64,000 nucleotides of DNA, taken from contig NZ_BOOF01000002.1 in NCBI RefSeq assembly GCF_016863095.1, positions 124,001 through 188,000 on the forward strand. The letters run 5' to 3'. The position numbers and the translations under genes were made by a program. The notes under the pieces were generated by a model that saw nothing but the letters and a program-made list of their open reading frames with translations, had not been told where the DNA came from and ran no database searches. The DNA comes from Microbispora siamensis. Its GTDB lineage: Bacteria; Actinomycetota; Actinomycetes; Streptosporangiales; Streptosporangiaceae. How positions within the stretch are numbered: the first letter of the stretch is position 1; every line of letters begins with the position of its first letter. Shown piece after piece: positions 1 to 8,423 of this stretch.

Positions 1-47
1 GTTTTCGGCGTCTCGCCGAGCGGGTTGGCCTCGGAGATACTCGCGGC

Positions 48-1223
48 ATGACCCTCTCCTCACCCCCCGGCGAGGTCCGTGCCGATCTGCTCCCCCGTGA
101 CGCCAGGAGGAGGTTCCTCCGGCTGCGGGGCCGGCGGCTGGACAGACCCGGCCGGCCGGCCGCCAGGCTGGCCGCCTTCGCCCTGTCGGCCGTCGTCCAC
201 GCGGTGACCGCCGCCATCCTGGCCGGCGGCGTCCTCATCGTCGTCAACTGGCACGGCAACGTGCTCGGCTGGCTGTTCGGCGGCGTGCTCGTCGCCATCG
301 CGATCCTGACCAGGCCGCGGACGGTCCGGCTCCCGGACGGCGCGGAGGAGGTCACCAGGGCGGAGGCGCCCGCCCTGTTCGAGGCCGCCGACCGGATCTC
401 CGGGGCCGTCGGCGCCGCGCCCCCGGCCGCGATCTATCTGCATGACCGCCTCTTCTGGTGCGCCCACCTGCGGGCGGGGATACGGCGGCGGCCCGTGCTG
501 CTCGTCGGCCTTCCGCTGCTGCTCAGTTTGACGCCGCGCGAGCGGGCGGGCATGCTCGGCGCGGAGCTCGCGCGCGAGGTGAGCGGCGACCCCGGCCGCG
601 GCCTGTTCGTCCCGTCCGCCCTCGCCACCACGGGAGAGTGGCGGCACGCCCTGATGGGCATGCGGGTGGACCGCTATCGCGACTTCGGCGACCCCCACCT
701 GGACGTACACAGCGGCGTTCCGGCAGGCAGGATGGCGTCGCAGGCGATCGGCAAGGTCACCGGCTGGGTGCTGGCGTGGCCGCTGTTCCTCGCCGAGCTC
801 GCGCTGCGCCGGCTCGTCTCCGCCCAGTCGCAGCACGCCGTCTACTACGCCGACCAGGTCGCGGCCCGCGCCGTCTCGTCGCGGGCCGTCGTCGAGTACG
901 TCGACGCGCTCACCATGGGGGAAAGCCGCCTCACCCCCGTGATGGCCGCGGCCAGGCGCGGGGAGACGGCCGAGGAGATCCGCGGCGCCGTGCTCTCCAG
1001 GGACACCGACCCCGGCCTGGTGGCCGCGCGCCGGGAGGACTCCCTGGCCGGGCAGGCCGCCTGGCAGGCGGAGCCGCCGACGGCGTTGCGGGCCGTCCTC
1101 CTCGAGTCGGCCGGCGTCGACGAGGGCTCGGTGGGCCTCGGCTCCGGCGAGTCCGACCGGATCGACGCCGAGCTGTCGCGCCACCTCGCGCGGACGGTCC
1201 GGGAGCTGTCCCGGATCACCTGA
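48..1223 (+). CDS. M48-like membrane protein lacking the HExxH histidines
   Basis: Membrane protein of 391 residues with the layout of M48 (HtpX-like) peptidases: a basic N-terminus, hydrophobic segments around residues 45-85, then the helix that carries HExxH in the family. Here the motif reads A172-E-L-A-R176 in the context LTPRERAGMLGAELAREVSGD, so both zinc histidines are missing. A later helix, YYADQVAAR near residue 266, matches the family's ExxAD helix but its glutamate is not evident. Proteolysis is therefore unlikely; a scaffold or regulatory role is inference. It precedes lipA, where lipB might be expected. A GATACT hexamer at 36-41 ends six bases before the ATG, so the mRNA may be leaderless. 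Confidence 0.75.
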   Translation: MTLSSPPGEVRADLLPRDARRRFLRLRGRRLDRPGRPAARLAAFALSAVVHAVTAAILAGGVLIVVNWHGNVLGWLFGGVLVAIAILTRPRTVRLPDGAEEVTRAEAPALFEAADRISGAVGAAPPAAIYLHDRLFWCAHLRAGIRRRPVLLVGLPLLLSLTPRERAGMLGAELAREVSGDPGRGLFVPSALATTGEWRHALMGMRVDRYRDFGDPHLDVHSGVPAGRMASQAIGKVTGWVLAWPLFLAELALRRLVSAQSQHAVYYADQVAARAVSSRAVVEYVDALTMGESRLTPVMAAARRGETAEEIRGAVLSRDTDPGLVAARREDSLAGQAAWQAEPPTALRAVLLESAGVDEGSVGLGSGESDRIDAELSRHLARTVRELSRIT

Positions 1224-1245
1224 GGGCAGGTAATAAGCTGGGCTC

Positions 1246-1362
1246 GTGAACGAGCGTTCCGACAGGCACGCAGGCCCGCGTACGGCGCAGGGCCGCGTGC
1301 TCCCGCTCGGACCCCGGGCCCGCGGACCGCTGCCGCGGAGTGCTGCGAAGGAAGTCGAATGA
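1246..1362 (+). CDS. Possible 38-residue upstream ORF overlapping the lipA start
   Basis: A GTG-started frame of 38 codons runs through the gap before lipA, and its TGA overlaps the lipA ATG as ATGA. A TAAGCT hexamer at 1234-1239 lies six bases before the GTG, suiting a leaderless start, but no convincing -35 is seen. The peptide is rich in Arg, Gly and Pro and has no recognisable domain. Codon bias is only moderate, so it may be a translated leader coupled to lipA or a chance frame. Confidence 0.25.
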   Translation: MNERSDRHAGPRTAQGRVLPLGPRARGPLPRSAAKEVE

Positions 1363-2300
1363 CCGTCGCTCCTGAAGGCCGAAAGCTCCTCCGCCTGGAG
1401 GTGCGCAACAGCCAGACCCCCATCGAGAAGAAGCCGCCGTGGATCAAGACGCGGCTGCGCAACGGCCCCAACTTCAACGAGATCAAGTCGTTGGTGAAGG
1501 GCGCGGGGCTGCACACCGTGTGCCAGGAGGCGGGCTGTCCCAACATCTCCGAATGCTGGGAGGACCGCGAGGCCACCTTCCTCATCGGCGGTGACCAGTG
1601 CACCCGGCGCTGCGACTTCTGTCAGATCGACACCGGCAAGCCGGCCGAGTACGACAGGGACGAGCCGCGCCGCGTCGCCGAGTCGGTGCGCCAGATGGGC
1701 CTGCGCTACGCCACGGTGACCGGTGTCGCCCGTGACGACCTGCCCGACGGCGGCTCCTGGCTGTACGCGGAGACCGCCCGGCAGATCCACGAGATGGTGC
1801 CCGGCTGCGGCGTCGAACTGCTCGTGCCGGACTTCAACGGCGACCGCGGCCAGCTCGAGGAGGTCTTCTCCAGCAGGCCCGAGGTCTTCGCGCACAACAT
1901 CGAGACCGTGCCCAGGATCTTCAAGCGGATCCGGCCCGCGTTCCGCTACGAGCGATCGCTCCAGGTCATCAGCCTGGCCCGCGAGGCCGGGCTGGTCACC
2001 AAGTCGAACCTCATCCTCGGCATGGGCGAGGAGCGCGAGGAGATCACCCAGGCGCTGCGCGACCTGCACGAGGCCGGATGCGACCTGGTGACCATCACGC
2101 AGTACCTGCGTCCCACCCCGCGTCACCACCCCGTGGACCGCTGGGTCAAGCCCGAGGAGTTCGTGGAGCTCCAGCGGGAGGCCGAGGAGATCGGTTTCGC
2201 CGGCGTCATGTCCGGCCCGCTCGTCCGCTCGTCCTACCGGGCCGGCCGCCTGTACCAGCAGGCGATCGCCGCCCGCGTGGGAGAGTCTCGTTTTCATTAA
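1359..2300 (+). CDS. lipA: Lipoyl synthase
   Basis: Radical SAM enzyme that inserts two sulfurs into protein-bound octanoyl groups to form lipoyl cofactors for the 2-oxoacid dehydrogenases and the glycine cleavage system. The 313-residue protein has both cluster motifs: the auxiliary [12 protein letters not shown] and the radical [11 protein letters not shown] (CxxxCxxC), plus the C-terminal RSSY that ligates the auxiliary cluster. The ATG is preceded by AAGGAAG and overlaps the stop of a possible small ORF. The next gene, a DUF4191 protein, is its usual actinobacterial neighbour. No lipB was found upstream within this window. Confidence 0.97.
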   Translation: MTVAPEGRKLLRLEVRNSQTPIEKKPPWIKTRLRNGPNFNEIKSLVKGAGLHTVCQEAGCPNISECWEDREATFLIGGDQCTRRCDFCQIDTGKPAEYDRDEPRRVAESVRQMGLRYATVTGVARDDLPDGGSWLYAETARQIHEMVPGCGVELLVPDFNGDRGQLEEVFSSRPEVFAHNIETVPRIFKRIRPAFRYERSLQVISLAREAGLVTKSNLILGMGEEREEITQALRDLHEAGCDLVTITQYLRPTPRHHPVDRWVKPEEFVELQREAEEIGFAGVMSGPLVRSSYRAGRLYQQAIAARVGESRFH

Positions 2301-2329
2301 GTCAGCTCGGCGTTTGTATCCTTCAGACC

Positions 2330-3001
2330 ATGGCGAAAGACGCAGCGGCTCCGGGACGCCTCAAGCAGCTCCGGATGGTCGCACAGATCATTCAGCAGGC
2401 GAACCCCAAGGGGATGCCGATCGTCTACGCGTCGGCTCTGGGCACGCTCGTCCTGTTCGTCGTCATCGGCGTGATCTTCAGCTGGACGTGGATCGTGTTC
2501 GGCGTCTTCGCCGCCGTACTGGTGGGGATGATCGTCTTCAGCCGGCTGGCGCAGAAGGCGCAGTATTCGATGCTCCACGGCCAGCCGGGGGCGACGTACG
2601 CGATCCTGCAGAGCCTGCGCGGCACCTGGTACGTCGAGGAGAAGCCGGTCGCGGTCAACCGCGACCAGGACCTCGTCTTCCGGGTCGTCGGATATCCGGG
2701 GGTCATCCTGGTCTCCGAGGGCCCGCCGAACCGGGTGCAGCGCATGCTCGTCGCGGAGAAGAAGCGCGTGCAGCGGGTCGCGGTCGACGTGCCCGTGTAC
2801 GACGTCCAGTGCGGTGACGCGGAGGGGCAGGTCCCCCTGGCCAAGCTCCAGCGGCACATGATGAAGCTGCCCCGCAACCTGAAGAAGGGCGCGGTGTCCG
2901 AGGTCAACAACCGGATGCGCGCCCTCACCCCGGCCATCCCGATGCCGAAGGGCCCCATCCCCAAGGGCGCCCGGATGCCGCGCGGCCCCAAGATGCGCTG
3001 A
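2330..3001 (+). CDS. DUF4191 membrane protein
   Basis: Actinobacterial membrane protein of 223 residues with two adjacent transmembrane segments around residues 30-75, then a soluble basic domain ending in a Pro/Lys/Gly-rich tail (MPKGPIPKGARMPRGPKMR). It matches the DUF4191 family, regularly encoded after lipA; its function is unknown. The ATG was chosen because MAKD opens the conserved part of the protein, 29 bases after the lipA stop. The in-frame sequence further upstream overlaps lipA and is only a shadow of it. Confidence 0.9.
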   Translation: MAKDAAAPGRLKQLRMVAQIIQQANPKGMPIVYASALGTLVLFVVIGVIFSWTWIVFGVFAAVLVGMIVFSRLAQKAQYSMLHGQPGATYAILQSLRGTWYVEEKPVAVNRDQDLVFRVVGYPGVILVSEGPPNRVQRMLVAEKKRVQRVAVDVPVYDVQCGDAEGQVPLAKLQRHMMKLPRNLKKGAVSEVNNRMRALTPAIPMPKGPIPKGARMPRGPKMR

Positions 3002-3006
3002 TCGCG

Positions 3007-3801
3007 TTGGATGTGGGAAGGCGGCCGGTCTCCCGGTCGCAGACCTCCCGGGCCAACCGGGGCTGGTGGGACGGCGCGGCCGACGAATACCAGGCCGAGC
3101 ACGGCGGGTTCCTGCGCGACGACGGCTTCGTGTGGTGCCCCGAGGGACTGGACGAGGCCGAGGCCCGGCTGCTGGGCGACGTGGCGGGGCGCCGGATTCT
3201 GGAGATCGGGTGCGGCGCCGGCCAGTGCGGCCGGTGGCTGCTGGGGCGCGGCGCGACGGTCGTCGGCGTCGACCTGTCCTACCGGCAGTTGCAGCACTCC
3301 CGGCGGATCGACATGTCCGCCGGGATGAGGCTGCCCGTCGTCCAGGCCGACGCCGAGACGCTGCCGTTCGCGGACGAGTCGTTCGACCTCGCGTGCTCGG
3401 CCTACGGCGCGCTGCCGTTCGTCGCGGACGCCGGGGCCGTGCTGGCCGAGGTGCGCCGGGTGCTGCGGCCGGGCGGGCGGTTCGTGTTCTCCGTCAGCCA
3501 CCCCGTGCGATGGGCCTTCCCCGACGATCCGGGCCCGGGCGGCCTGACCGCCGACCGGCCCTACTTCGACCGCTCGCCGTACGTCGAGTTCGGCGAGGAC
3601 GGCGAGCCGTCGTACGTGGAGCACCACCGGACGATGGGCGACTGGGTGGGCCTGATCGCCGCCTCCGGCCTCGTCCTGACCGGCCTGACCGAGCCGGAGT
3701 GGCCGCCGGGCCACGACCGCACGTGGGGCGGCTGGAGCCCGTTGCGCGGCCGCCTGCTCCCCGGCACGGCGATCTTCCAGTGCGTCAGGCCCGCGTCGTA
3801 G
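3007..3801 (+). CDS. Class I SAM-dependent methyltransferase
   Basis: Soluble methyltransferase of about 264 residues. The SAM motif EIGCGAGQCGRWLL is followed by an acidic strand end (VVGVDLSYRQL), the QADAETLPFADESFDLA segment and the late LRPGGRFVFSVSHPVRW strand typical of type 11 methyltransferases. The N-terminal WWDGAADEYQAEHG resembles small-molecule methyltransferases; the substrate is unknown. The start is uncertain: TTG at 3007 or GTG at 3013, neither with a strong ribosome binding site. It begins five bases after the DUF4191 stop and is probably cotranscribed. Confidence 0.85.
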   Translation: MDVGRRPVSRSQTSRANRGWWDGAADEYQAEHGGFLRDDGFVWCPEGLDEAEARLLGDVAGRRILEIGCGAGQCGRWLLGRGATVVGVDLSYRQLQHSRRIDMSAGMRLPVVQADAETLPFADESFDLACSAYGALPFVADAGAVLAEVRRVLRPGGRFVFSVSHPVRWAFPDDPGPGGLTADRPYFDRSPYVEFGEDGEPSYVEHHRTMGDWVGLIAASGLVLTGLTEPEWPPGHDRTWGGWSPLRGRLLPGTAIFQCVRPAS

Positions 3802-3819
3802 GACCCGGCGGGGGCGGCG

Positions 3820-5106
3820 TCAGACGAAGTAACGCGCCCAGACGTACACCCAGGCCATCGTGATGCTCAGCGCGGTGACGAGGACGCCGTACTTGGTGAA
3901 CTGCCAGAAGCCGATGCGGTGGCCGGTCCTGGCGGCGATGCCGACGGCCACGACGTTGGCGCTCGCCGCCACCGCGGTGCCGTTGCCGCTGAAGTCGGCC
4001 CCCAGTGCGAAGGACCACCACAGCGCCTGCCCGGTCCGCGCGTCCGGGGCCTGGGCGACCATCTCCTCGACGACGGGCACCATCGTCGCGACGTAGGGGA
4101 TGTTGTCGAAGAACGCGCCCAGCACGCCGGAACCGAACAGCAGCGCCGTGGCCGCGAGGAAGTGGTCGTCGCCGAGCGCACCGACGGCCCAGCCGCCGAT
4201 CGTCGCGATGACACCCGTGTTCACCAGCCCGGCGACCATGACGAACAGGCCCATGAAGAAGACCAGGGTGCTCCACTCGACCTCCCTCAGCACCTCCGGC
4301 ACGTCGGCGCGGGACACCAGCAGCATCACCCCGGCGCCCACCAGGGCCACGATCGACGGTTCCACGTGCACCACGGCGTGCAGGCAGAACCCGGCGACGA
4401 CCCCGCCGAGCACGATCATGCACCGCGCGAGCAGGCGCGGGTCGGTGATCGCCCGCCGTTCCTGCAGCGCCATCACCGCGACCACCCGCTCCGGCCGGTA
4501 GCGGAACGACGTGCGGAAGAGCACCCGGGTGAGCAGCACGAACACCACGAAGATGACGACCACGACCGGTGCCATGTGGGCCAGGAAGTCGTTGAACGTC
4601 AGCCCGGCGCGGCTGCCGATGATGATGTTCGGCGGGTCGCCGATGAGCGTCGCCGCACCGCCGATGTTGGACGCGAGGACCTCGGCGATCAGGTACGGCT
4701 GAGCCGGGATGCGTAGCCGGTCGCAGACGACCACCGTGACCGGTGCGACGAGCATGATCGTGGTGACGTTGTCGAGGAACGGCGAGGCGATCGCGGTGAT
4801 GACCATGAGCATGACCATCAGCCGGTACGGCCGGCCCTTGGACTTCTTCGCCGCCCAGATGGCGAGGTAGTCGAAGACCCCCGTGTGCTTGACGACGCCG
4901 ACGATGATCATCATGCCGAGCAGCAGGAAGACGACGTTCCAGTCGATGCCGGCGGTCTCGGAGAAGAACACCTCGTCGCCGGGGATCAGCCCCAGGACGG
5001 CCATCGCGCCCGCGGCGACGAGAACCACCTTGACCTTGTGCACCTTCTCCGACGCGATGAAGACGAAGGCCACCAGGAAGATTGTGAAGGAGACGACCGC
5101 GCTCAC
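3820..5106 (-). CDS. SLC13/ArsB-type ion transporter
   Basis: Integral membrane permease of the ion transporter superfamily (ArsB, NhaD, SLC13), 428 residues with about eleven hydrophobic segments. Family features are the re-entrant FLDNVTTIMLVAPVTV hairpin, ASNIGGAATLIGDPPNIIIG, and the second-half repeat ending in GADFSGNGTAVAASAN. Substrate is not resolved; arsenite, Na+/H+ exchange or dicarboxylate are all possible. The GTG at 5106 was chosen because VSAVVSFTIFL opens the first helix; sequence upstream of it is not protein-like. A CBS-domain gene lies just upstream in the same direction. Confidence 0.85.
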   Translation of the reverse strand: MSAVVSFTIFLVAFVFIASEKVHKVKVVLVAAGAMAVLGLIPGDEVFFSETAGIDWNVVFLLLGMMIIVGVVKHTGVFDYLAIWAAKKSKGRPYRLMVMLMVITAIASPFLDNVTTIMLVAPVTVVVCDRLRIPAQPYLIAEVLASNIGGAATLIGDPPNIIIGSRAGLTFNDFLAHMAPVVVVIFVVFVLLTRVLFRTSFRYRPERVVAVMALQERRAITDPRLLARCMIVLGGVVAGFCLHAVVHVEPSIVALVGAGVMLLVSRADVPEVLREVEWSTLVFFMGLFVMVAGLVNTGVIATIGGWAVGALGDDHFLAATALLFGSGVLGAFFDNIPYVATMVPVVEEMVAQAPDARTGQALWWSFALGADFSGNGTAVAASANVVAVGIAARTGHRIGFWQFTKYGVLVTALSITMAWVYVWARYFV

Positions 5107-5338
5107 GTGCGGCGCCCCGGGGGTCCGGCGGTCAGCGCGCGGCGGCAGGAGTCCCGGTGCGGCGTCCCGGTGGGAAGGCGCCGCGACGACGGCATGGCGA
5201 AGCGGTGAATGACGAAACCTCCGGATCATGGACATGTCGCATGACGCCACGTGACAGACGCGACGGGGTCTGCGACCGAAGAGGGCGGGGGCGGCCCGCG
5301 GCCCACTCGCGGCTCACTCGCGGGCTCACTCGTGGCGG

Positions 5339-5797
5339 TCAGTCACCCGGCGGGAGAATCGCCAGGCTGGTGAGCAGCCGCTCCAGCGTGATCGCCCCCG
5401 CCAGGGTGCCGTCGCGGCCGACGACCGCGACGATGGGGCTGCGGAGCCGGGTCATGAGGGCGGCCACTTCGAGCAGGGTGGCGTCGAGGGGCGCCGTCAC
5501 CGGCCTGGGCGGCTGGGACGGCAGGCAGTCTCCCACCGTTATGCCGGCCAGCTCCTGCCAGAAGCGGTCGGCGTGGGCCTCGTCGATCGCCCGCGCGAGC
5601 GCCGAATCCTCCTGAAAGGCCCCGGGAACCGCGAGACGCAGAACCTGCGTGCCGGGAAGCACCCACCCCGGCCGCCTCCTGTCGTCCACCACGATCAACC
5701 CCGGCATCCGGTTCAGCACCATGATCCGTACGGCCCGGGCGACGGGGTCGTGGACGGTCACCGTCGGCAGGTTCACAACGACATCGCGCGCTCGCAT
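5339..5797 (-). CDS. CBS-domain protein
   Basis: Soluble protein of 152 residues formed of two CBS motifs: [20 protein letters not shown] with [10 protein letters not shown] first, and ITVGDCLPS with [20 protein letters not shown] second. CBS pairs bind adenine nucleotides and often gate transporters or enzymes. The gene lies 232 bases upstream of an SLC13/ArsB-type transporter on the same strand, so nucleotide-linked control of that transporter is a reasonable inference. ATG 5797 was preferred to ATG 5839 because the codons between them lose the strong third-position GC bias. The 5107-5338 gap shows nothing recognisable. Confidence 0.8.
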   Translation of the reverse strand: MRARDVVVNLPTVTVHDPVARAVRIMVLNRMPGLIVVDDRRRPGWVLPGTQVLRLAVPGAFQEDSALARAIDEAHADRFWQELAGITVGDCLPSQPPRPVTAPLDATLLEVAALMTRLRSPIVAVVGRDGTLAGAITLERLLTSLAILPPGD

Positions 5798-5841
5798 CAG
5801 GTCACCACATCGATCGGGGAGACGTACGGTTCTCTGCATGG

Positions 5842-6027
5842 TCACCGGGCCGCTTCGGTGAACTCGGCGAAGCGGCGTTCGAGATGGGCGAGCCGATCGA
5901 GGACGGGCCTGCTGTGCAGGATGTCGGCGAGGGCCGGGATCGGGGTACGTTCGCCGCCATCGCGTCTCCTTCTCCCGTCCGTCGTCGCCTCTGTTCCAGT
6001 CTTCGAGAGGGCGTGGGCCGGCACCAT
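5842..6027 (-). CDS. Small coding-like ORF upstream of the CBS gene, start unresolved
   Basis: The last 38 or so codons (ending [26 protein letters not shown] in two amphipathic stretches) have the GC-rich third positions of real genes here, and the TGA lies two bases before an ATG of the downstream CBS frame. The only strong ribosome binding site, GAAGGAG with ATG at 5960, is in a different frame; one extra G after that ATG would join it to the coding-like frame. This is either a tiny gene starting upstream at about 6027 without a good site, or a frameshifted one. Confidence 0.3.
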   Translation of the reverse strand: MVPAHALSKTGTEATTDGRRRRDGGERTPIPALADILHSRPVLDRLAHLERRFAEFTEAAR

Positions 6028-6133
6028 CGGGTCCGGCACCCATATCGGGAGAGGTATGACATGTAGGAACGCCCGCACGATGGGGGGCACCCCGCATGGA
6101 CACCCGCGTACGAGGACGAACAGGCTGTGAGCC

Positions 6134-7153
6134 GTGAACGAGCGCACCGACCCGCAGACCTGCCGGCAGACGAGGGCGCCGCGGGCGCGGCACCCGGCCA
6201 GGGCCCTGTTCTGGCGGCTGTTCGCGATCAACGGACTGGTCTTCACCGCCGGGACCTTCGTGCTCGCGCTCTCCCCGGCCACCGTGTCCTCACCGGTCCT
6301 GCTGGCCGAGATACCGGTCCTGACCGTGGGGCTGGCCCTGATCATCGCGGCCAACGCGCTGCTGATCCGCAAGAGCCTGGCCCCGCTCGACGCGCTCACC
6401 ACCCTCATGCGGCGGGTCGACCTGCTGAGGACGGGCGACCGGCTCACCGACAGCGGCAACGGCGATCTCGCCCAACTGATCGGCACGTTCAACGAGATGC
6501 TCGAACGCCTCGAGGCCGAGCGCAGCGCCAGCAGCGCGTACGCACTGGCCGCGCAGGAGGGGGAACGGCAGCGGATCGCGCGCGAACTGCACGACGAGAT
6601 CGGTCAGAGCCTCACCGTGGCGCTGCTGGCGCTCAAGCGCGTCGTCGACCGGGCGCCGGAGGAGCTCAAGGACGAGCTGTGCTCCGCCCAGGAGACGGTC
6701 CGTGCCAGCCTGGACGAGGTGCGGCAGGTCGCCAGACGGCTGCGGCCCGGTGTCCTGGAGGACCTCGGGCTGCACAGTGCGCTGAGCGCGCTCAGCAGCG
6801 ACTTCTCGCAGGCCAGCGGGATCCCGGTCACCCGTGAGGTCGACAGCGGCCTGCCCGCCCTCAGCGGAGAGGTCGAACTCGTCCTCTACCGGATCGCCCA
6901 GGAGGGGCTGACGAACGTGGCCAGGCACTCGCACGCCCGCCATGTGGAGCTGTCACTCAGGGAGGAGAAGGGACAGCTCACGCTGCGCATCGCCGACGAC
7001 GGGCGCGGGGGCGTCCGCACGGAGGGAGCGGGGATCCGCGGGATGCGCGAGCGCGCCCTTCTCATCGGCGCCCGGCTGACCGTCGACTCCCCGCCCGGCG
7101 GCGGCACGGACGTGCGCCTGGTCGTACCTCCGCACGCGGTGAAGGAGAGCTGA
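6134..7153 (+). CDS. NarL-family sensor histidine kinase
   Basis: Membrane kinase of 339 residues. Two transmembrane helices (about 30-50 and 57-77) enclose a very short extracytoplasmic loop, followed by a HAMP-like region, a HisKA_3 dimerisation domain with the phospho-accepting histidine H153 in [12 protein letters not shown], and an HATPase domain with the N-box [10 protein letters not shown] and the [14 protein letters not shown] glycine boxes. The short loop suggests sensing within the membrane. GTG 6134 is the first good start. The response regulator follows three bases after its stop, so the two form one operon. Confidence 0.92.
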   Translation: MNERTDPQTCRQTRAPRARHPARALFWRLFAINGLVFTAGTFVLALSPATVSSPVLLAEIPVLTVGLALIIAANALLIRKSLAPLDALTTLMRRVDLLRTGDRLTDSGNGDLAQLIGTFNEMLERLEAERSASSAYALAAQEGERQRIARELHDEIGQSLTVALLALKRVVDRAPEELKDELCSAQETVRASLDEVRQVARRLRPGVLEDLGLHSALSALSSDFSQASGIPVTREVDSGLPALSGEVELVLYRIAQEGLTNVARHSHARHVELSLREEKGQLTLRIADDGRGGVRTEGAGIRGMRERALLIGARLTVDSPPGGGTDVRLVVPPHAVKES

Positions 7154-7156
7154 GCC

Positions 7157-7813
7157 GTGGAGAACCGCAGAACCCGCATCCTGCTGGCGGACGACCACGC
7201 GCTGGTCCGCCGCGGGCTGCGCCTGATCCTCGACGCGGAACCCGATCTCGTGGTGGTCGCGGAGGCCGCCGACGGCGCCGAGGCGGTCGAGGCCGCCCGC
7301 GCCGAGGAGGTCGACCTCGCCATCCTGGACATCGCGATGCCCCGCATGACCGGCATCCAGGCGGCGCGGGAGATCTCGCGGCGCGCACCCGGCATCCGCA
7401 TACTCATCCTGTCGATGTACGACAACGAGCAGTACTTCTTCGAGGCGCTCAAGACCGGCGCCTCGGGCTACGTGCTCAAGTCGGTCGCCGACCAGGACCT
7501 CCTGGAGGCCTGCCGGGCGGCGATGCGCGGGGAGCCCTTCCTCTACCCCGGCGCGGTCACCGCCCTCATCCGCGACTACCTCCAGCGCGCCCGGCAGGGC
7601 GAGCGCATACCGGACAGCATCCTGACGCCCCGGGAGGAGGAGATCGTCAAACTCATCGCCGAGGGCAACTCGGCCAAGGAGATCGCTGAGACGCTCTTCA
7701 TCAGCGTGAAGACCGTGGACAGGCACCGCGCGAACATCCTGCAGAAGCTCGGCATGCGCGACCGGCTCGAACTGACCCGCTACGCCATCCGCGCCGGCCT
7801 CGTCGAGCCGTGA
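7157..7813 (+). CDS. NarL/FixJ-family response regulator
   Basis: 218-residue regulator paired with the preceding kinase. The receiver has the acidic pair in LADDH, phospho-acceptor D58 in LAILDIAMP, the switch residue in ILSMYD and the lysine in GYVLKSV. A LuxR-type helix-turn-helix follows (LTPREEEIVKLIAEGNSAKEIA and SVKTVDRHRANILQKLG), which should bind DNA as a dimer after phosphorylation. The GTG start has GAAGGAG nine bases upstream, inside the end of the kinase gene. Targets are not evident. Confidence 0.93.
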   Translation: MENRRTRILLADDHALVRRGLRLILDAEPDLVVVAEAADGAEAVEAARAEEVDLAILDIAMPRMTGIQAAREISRRAPGIRILILSMYDNEQYFFEALKTGASGYVLKSVADQDLLEACRAAMRGEPFLYPGAVTALIRDYLQRARQGERIPDSILTPREEEIVKLIAEGNSAKEIAETLFISVKTVDRHRANILQKLGMRDRLELTRYAIRAGLVEP

Positions 7814-7832
7814 CCGCGGCCGCCCCGCGGAG

Positions 7833-8294
7833 TCAGAGGTTGACGACCACCGTGCCGCCCGCGCGGTCGTGCAGGCCGCGCCGGTCGCGGTCCCAGATGA
7901 GCGCGGGCACGGCGAGGCACAGCAGCAGAGTGCGCACCAGCACGCCGAAGAAGGCCGGCCGCCCGCCGTCGAGCCCGGCCACGCGGATGCCGAACAGGCG
8001 CATCCCCAGCGTCATGCCGATCGTGCCGACCAGCAGGACGTACTCCGCCGCGAAGATCCCGAGGCCGACCGCGCCGATGTCGTTGCCCTGGAAGCGCAGC
8101 AGGCCGCCGGCGATGGCCCAGGTGCACAGCAGCCAGTCGACGACGACGGCGCCGATCCTGCGCCCCCACCCCGCGACCGCCCCGGGGCCCTGCTCGGGCA
8201 GGCCGAGGCGCTGCCCCGGATAGCCCAGGTCCACCCCGGCGGCCCGCGGGCCCCCCATCCAGGTCTGCGTCCAACGCGGCTGCCGGTCACTCAT
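7833..8294 (-). CDS. RDD-family membrane protein
   Basis: Small membrane protein of 153 residues with the RDD family pattern: GRRIGAVVVDWLL at the first helix (R and D conserved), then two more hydrophobic segments, with MTLGMRLFGIRV as the typical mid-protein motif and DRDRRGLHDRAGGTVVV at the C-terminus. RDD proteins are common but poorly understood membrane proteins. In actinobacteria one is often found between lipA and glnA, as here. It converges on the response regulator gene with only 19 bases between. Confidence 0.88.
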   Translation of the reverse strand: MSDRQPRWTQTWMGGPRAAGVDLGYPGQRLGLPEQGPGAVAGWGRRIGAVVVDWLLCTWAIAGGLLRFQGNDIGAVGLGIFAAEYVLLVGTIGMTLGMRLFGIRVAGLDGGRPAFFGVLVRTLLLCLAVPALIWDRDRRGLHDRAGGTVVVNL

Positions 8295-8423
8295 GGTTTC
8301 CCAGCGTATCGGGGAGGGTCACCGGTCTGGCGTCCGGCCGCGAAGCCGTACATCATGGGCAGGCTTATCGCATTAAATCCCGATATCGTGAATCGTTTCC
8401 GACCTAAGCGCTTGGAGGGAACC

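Noticed and set aside
1-47. lipB upstream of lipA
   Set aside because: The gene before lipA is the M48-like protein and nothing in the first 47 bases can be assigned, so lipB must lie elsewhere if present.
60-2297. Leftward open frame of 745 codons across the first two genes
   Set aside because: It is antisense to the M48-like gene and lipA, has no recognisable domain, and is a common artefact of high-GC third codon positions.
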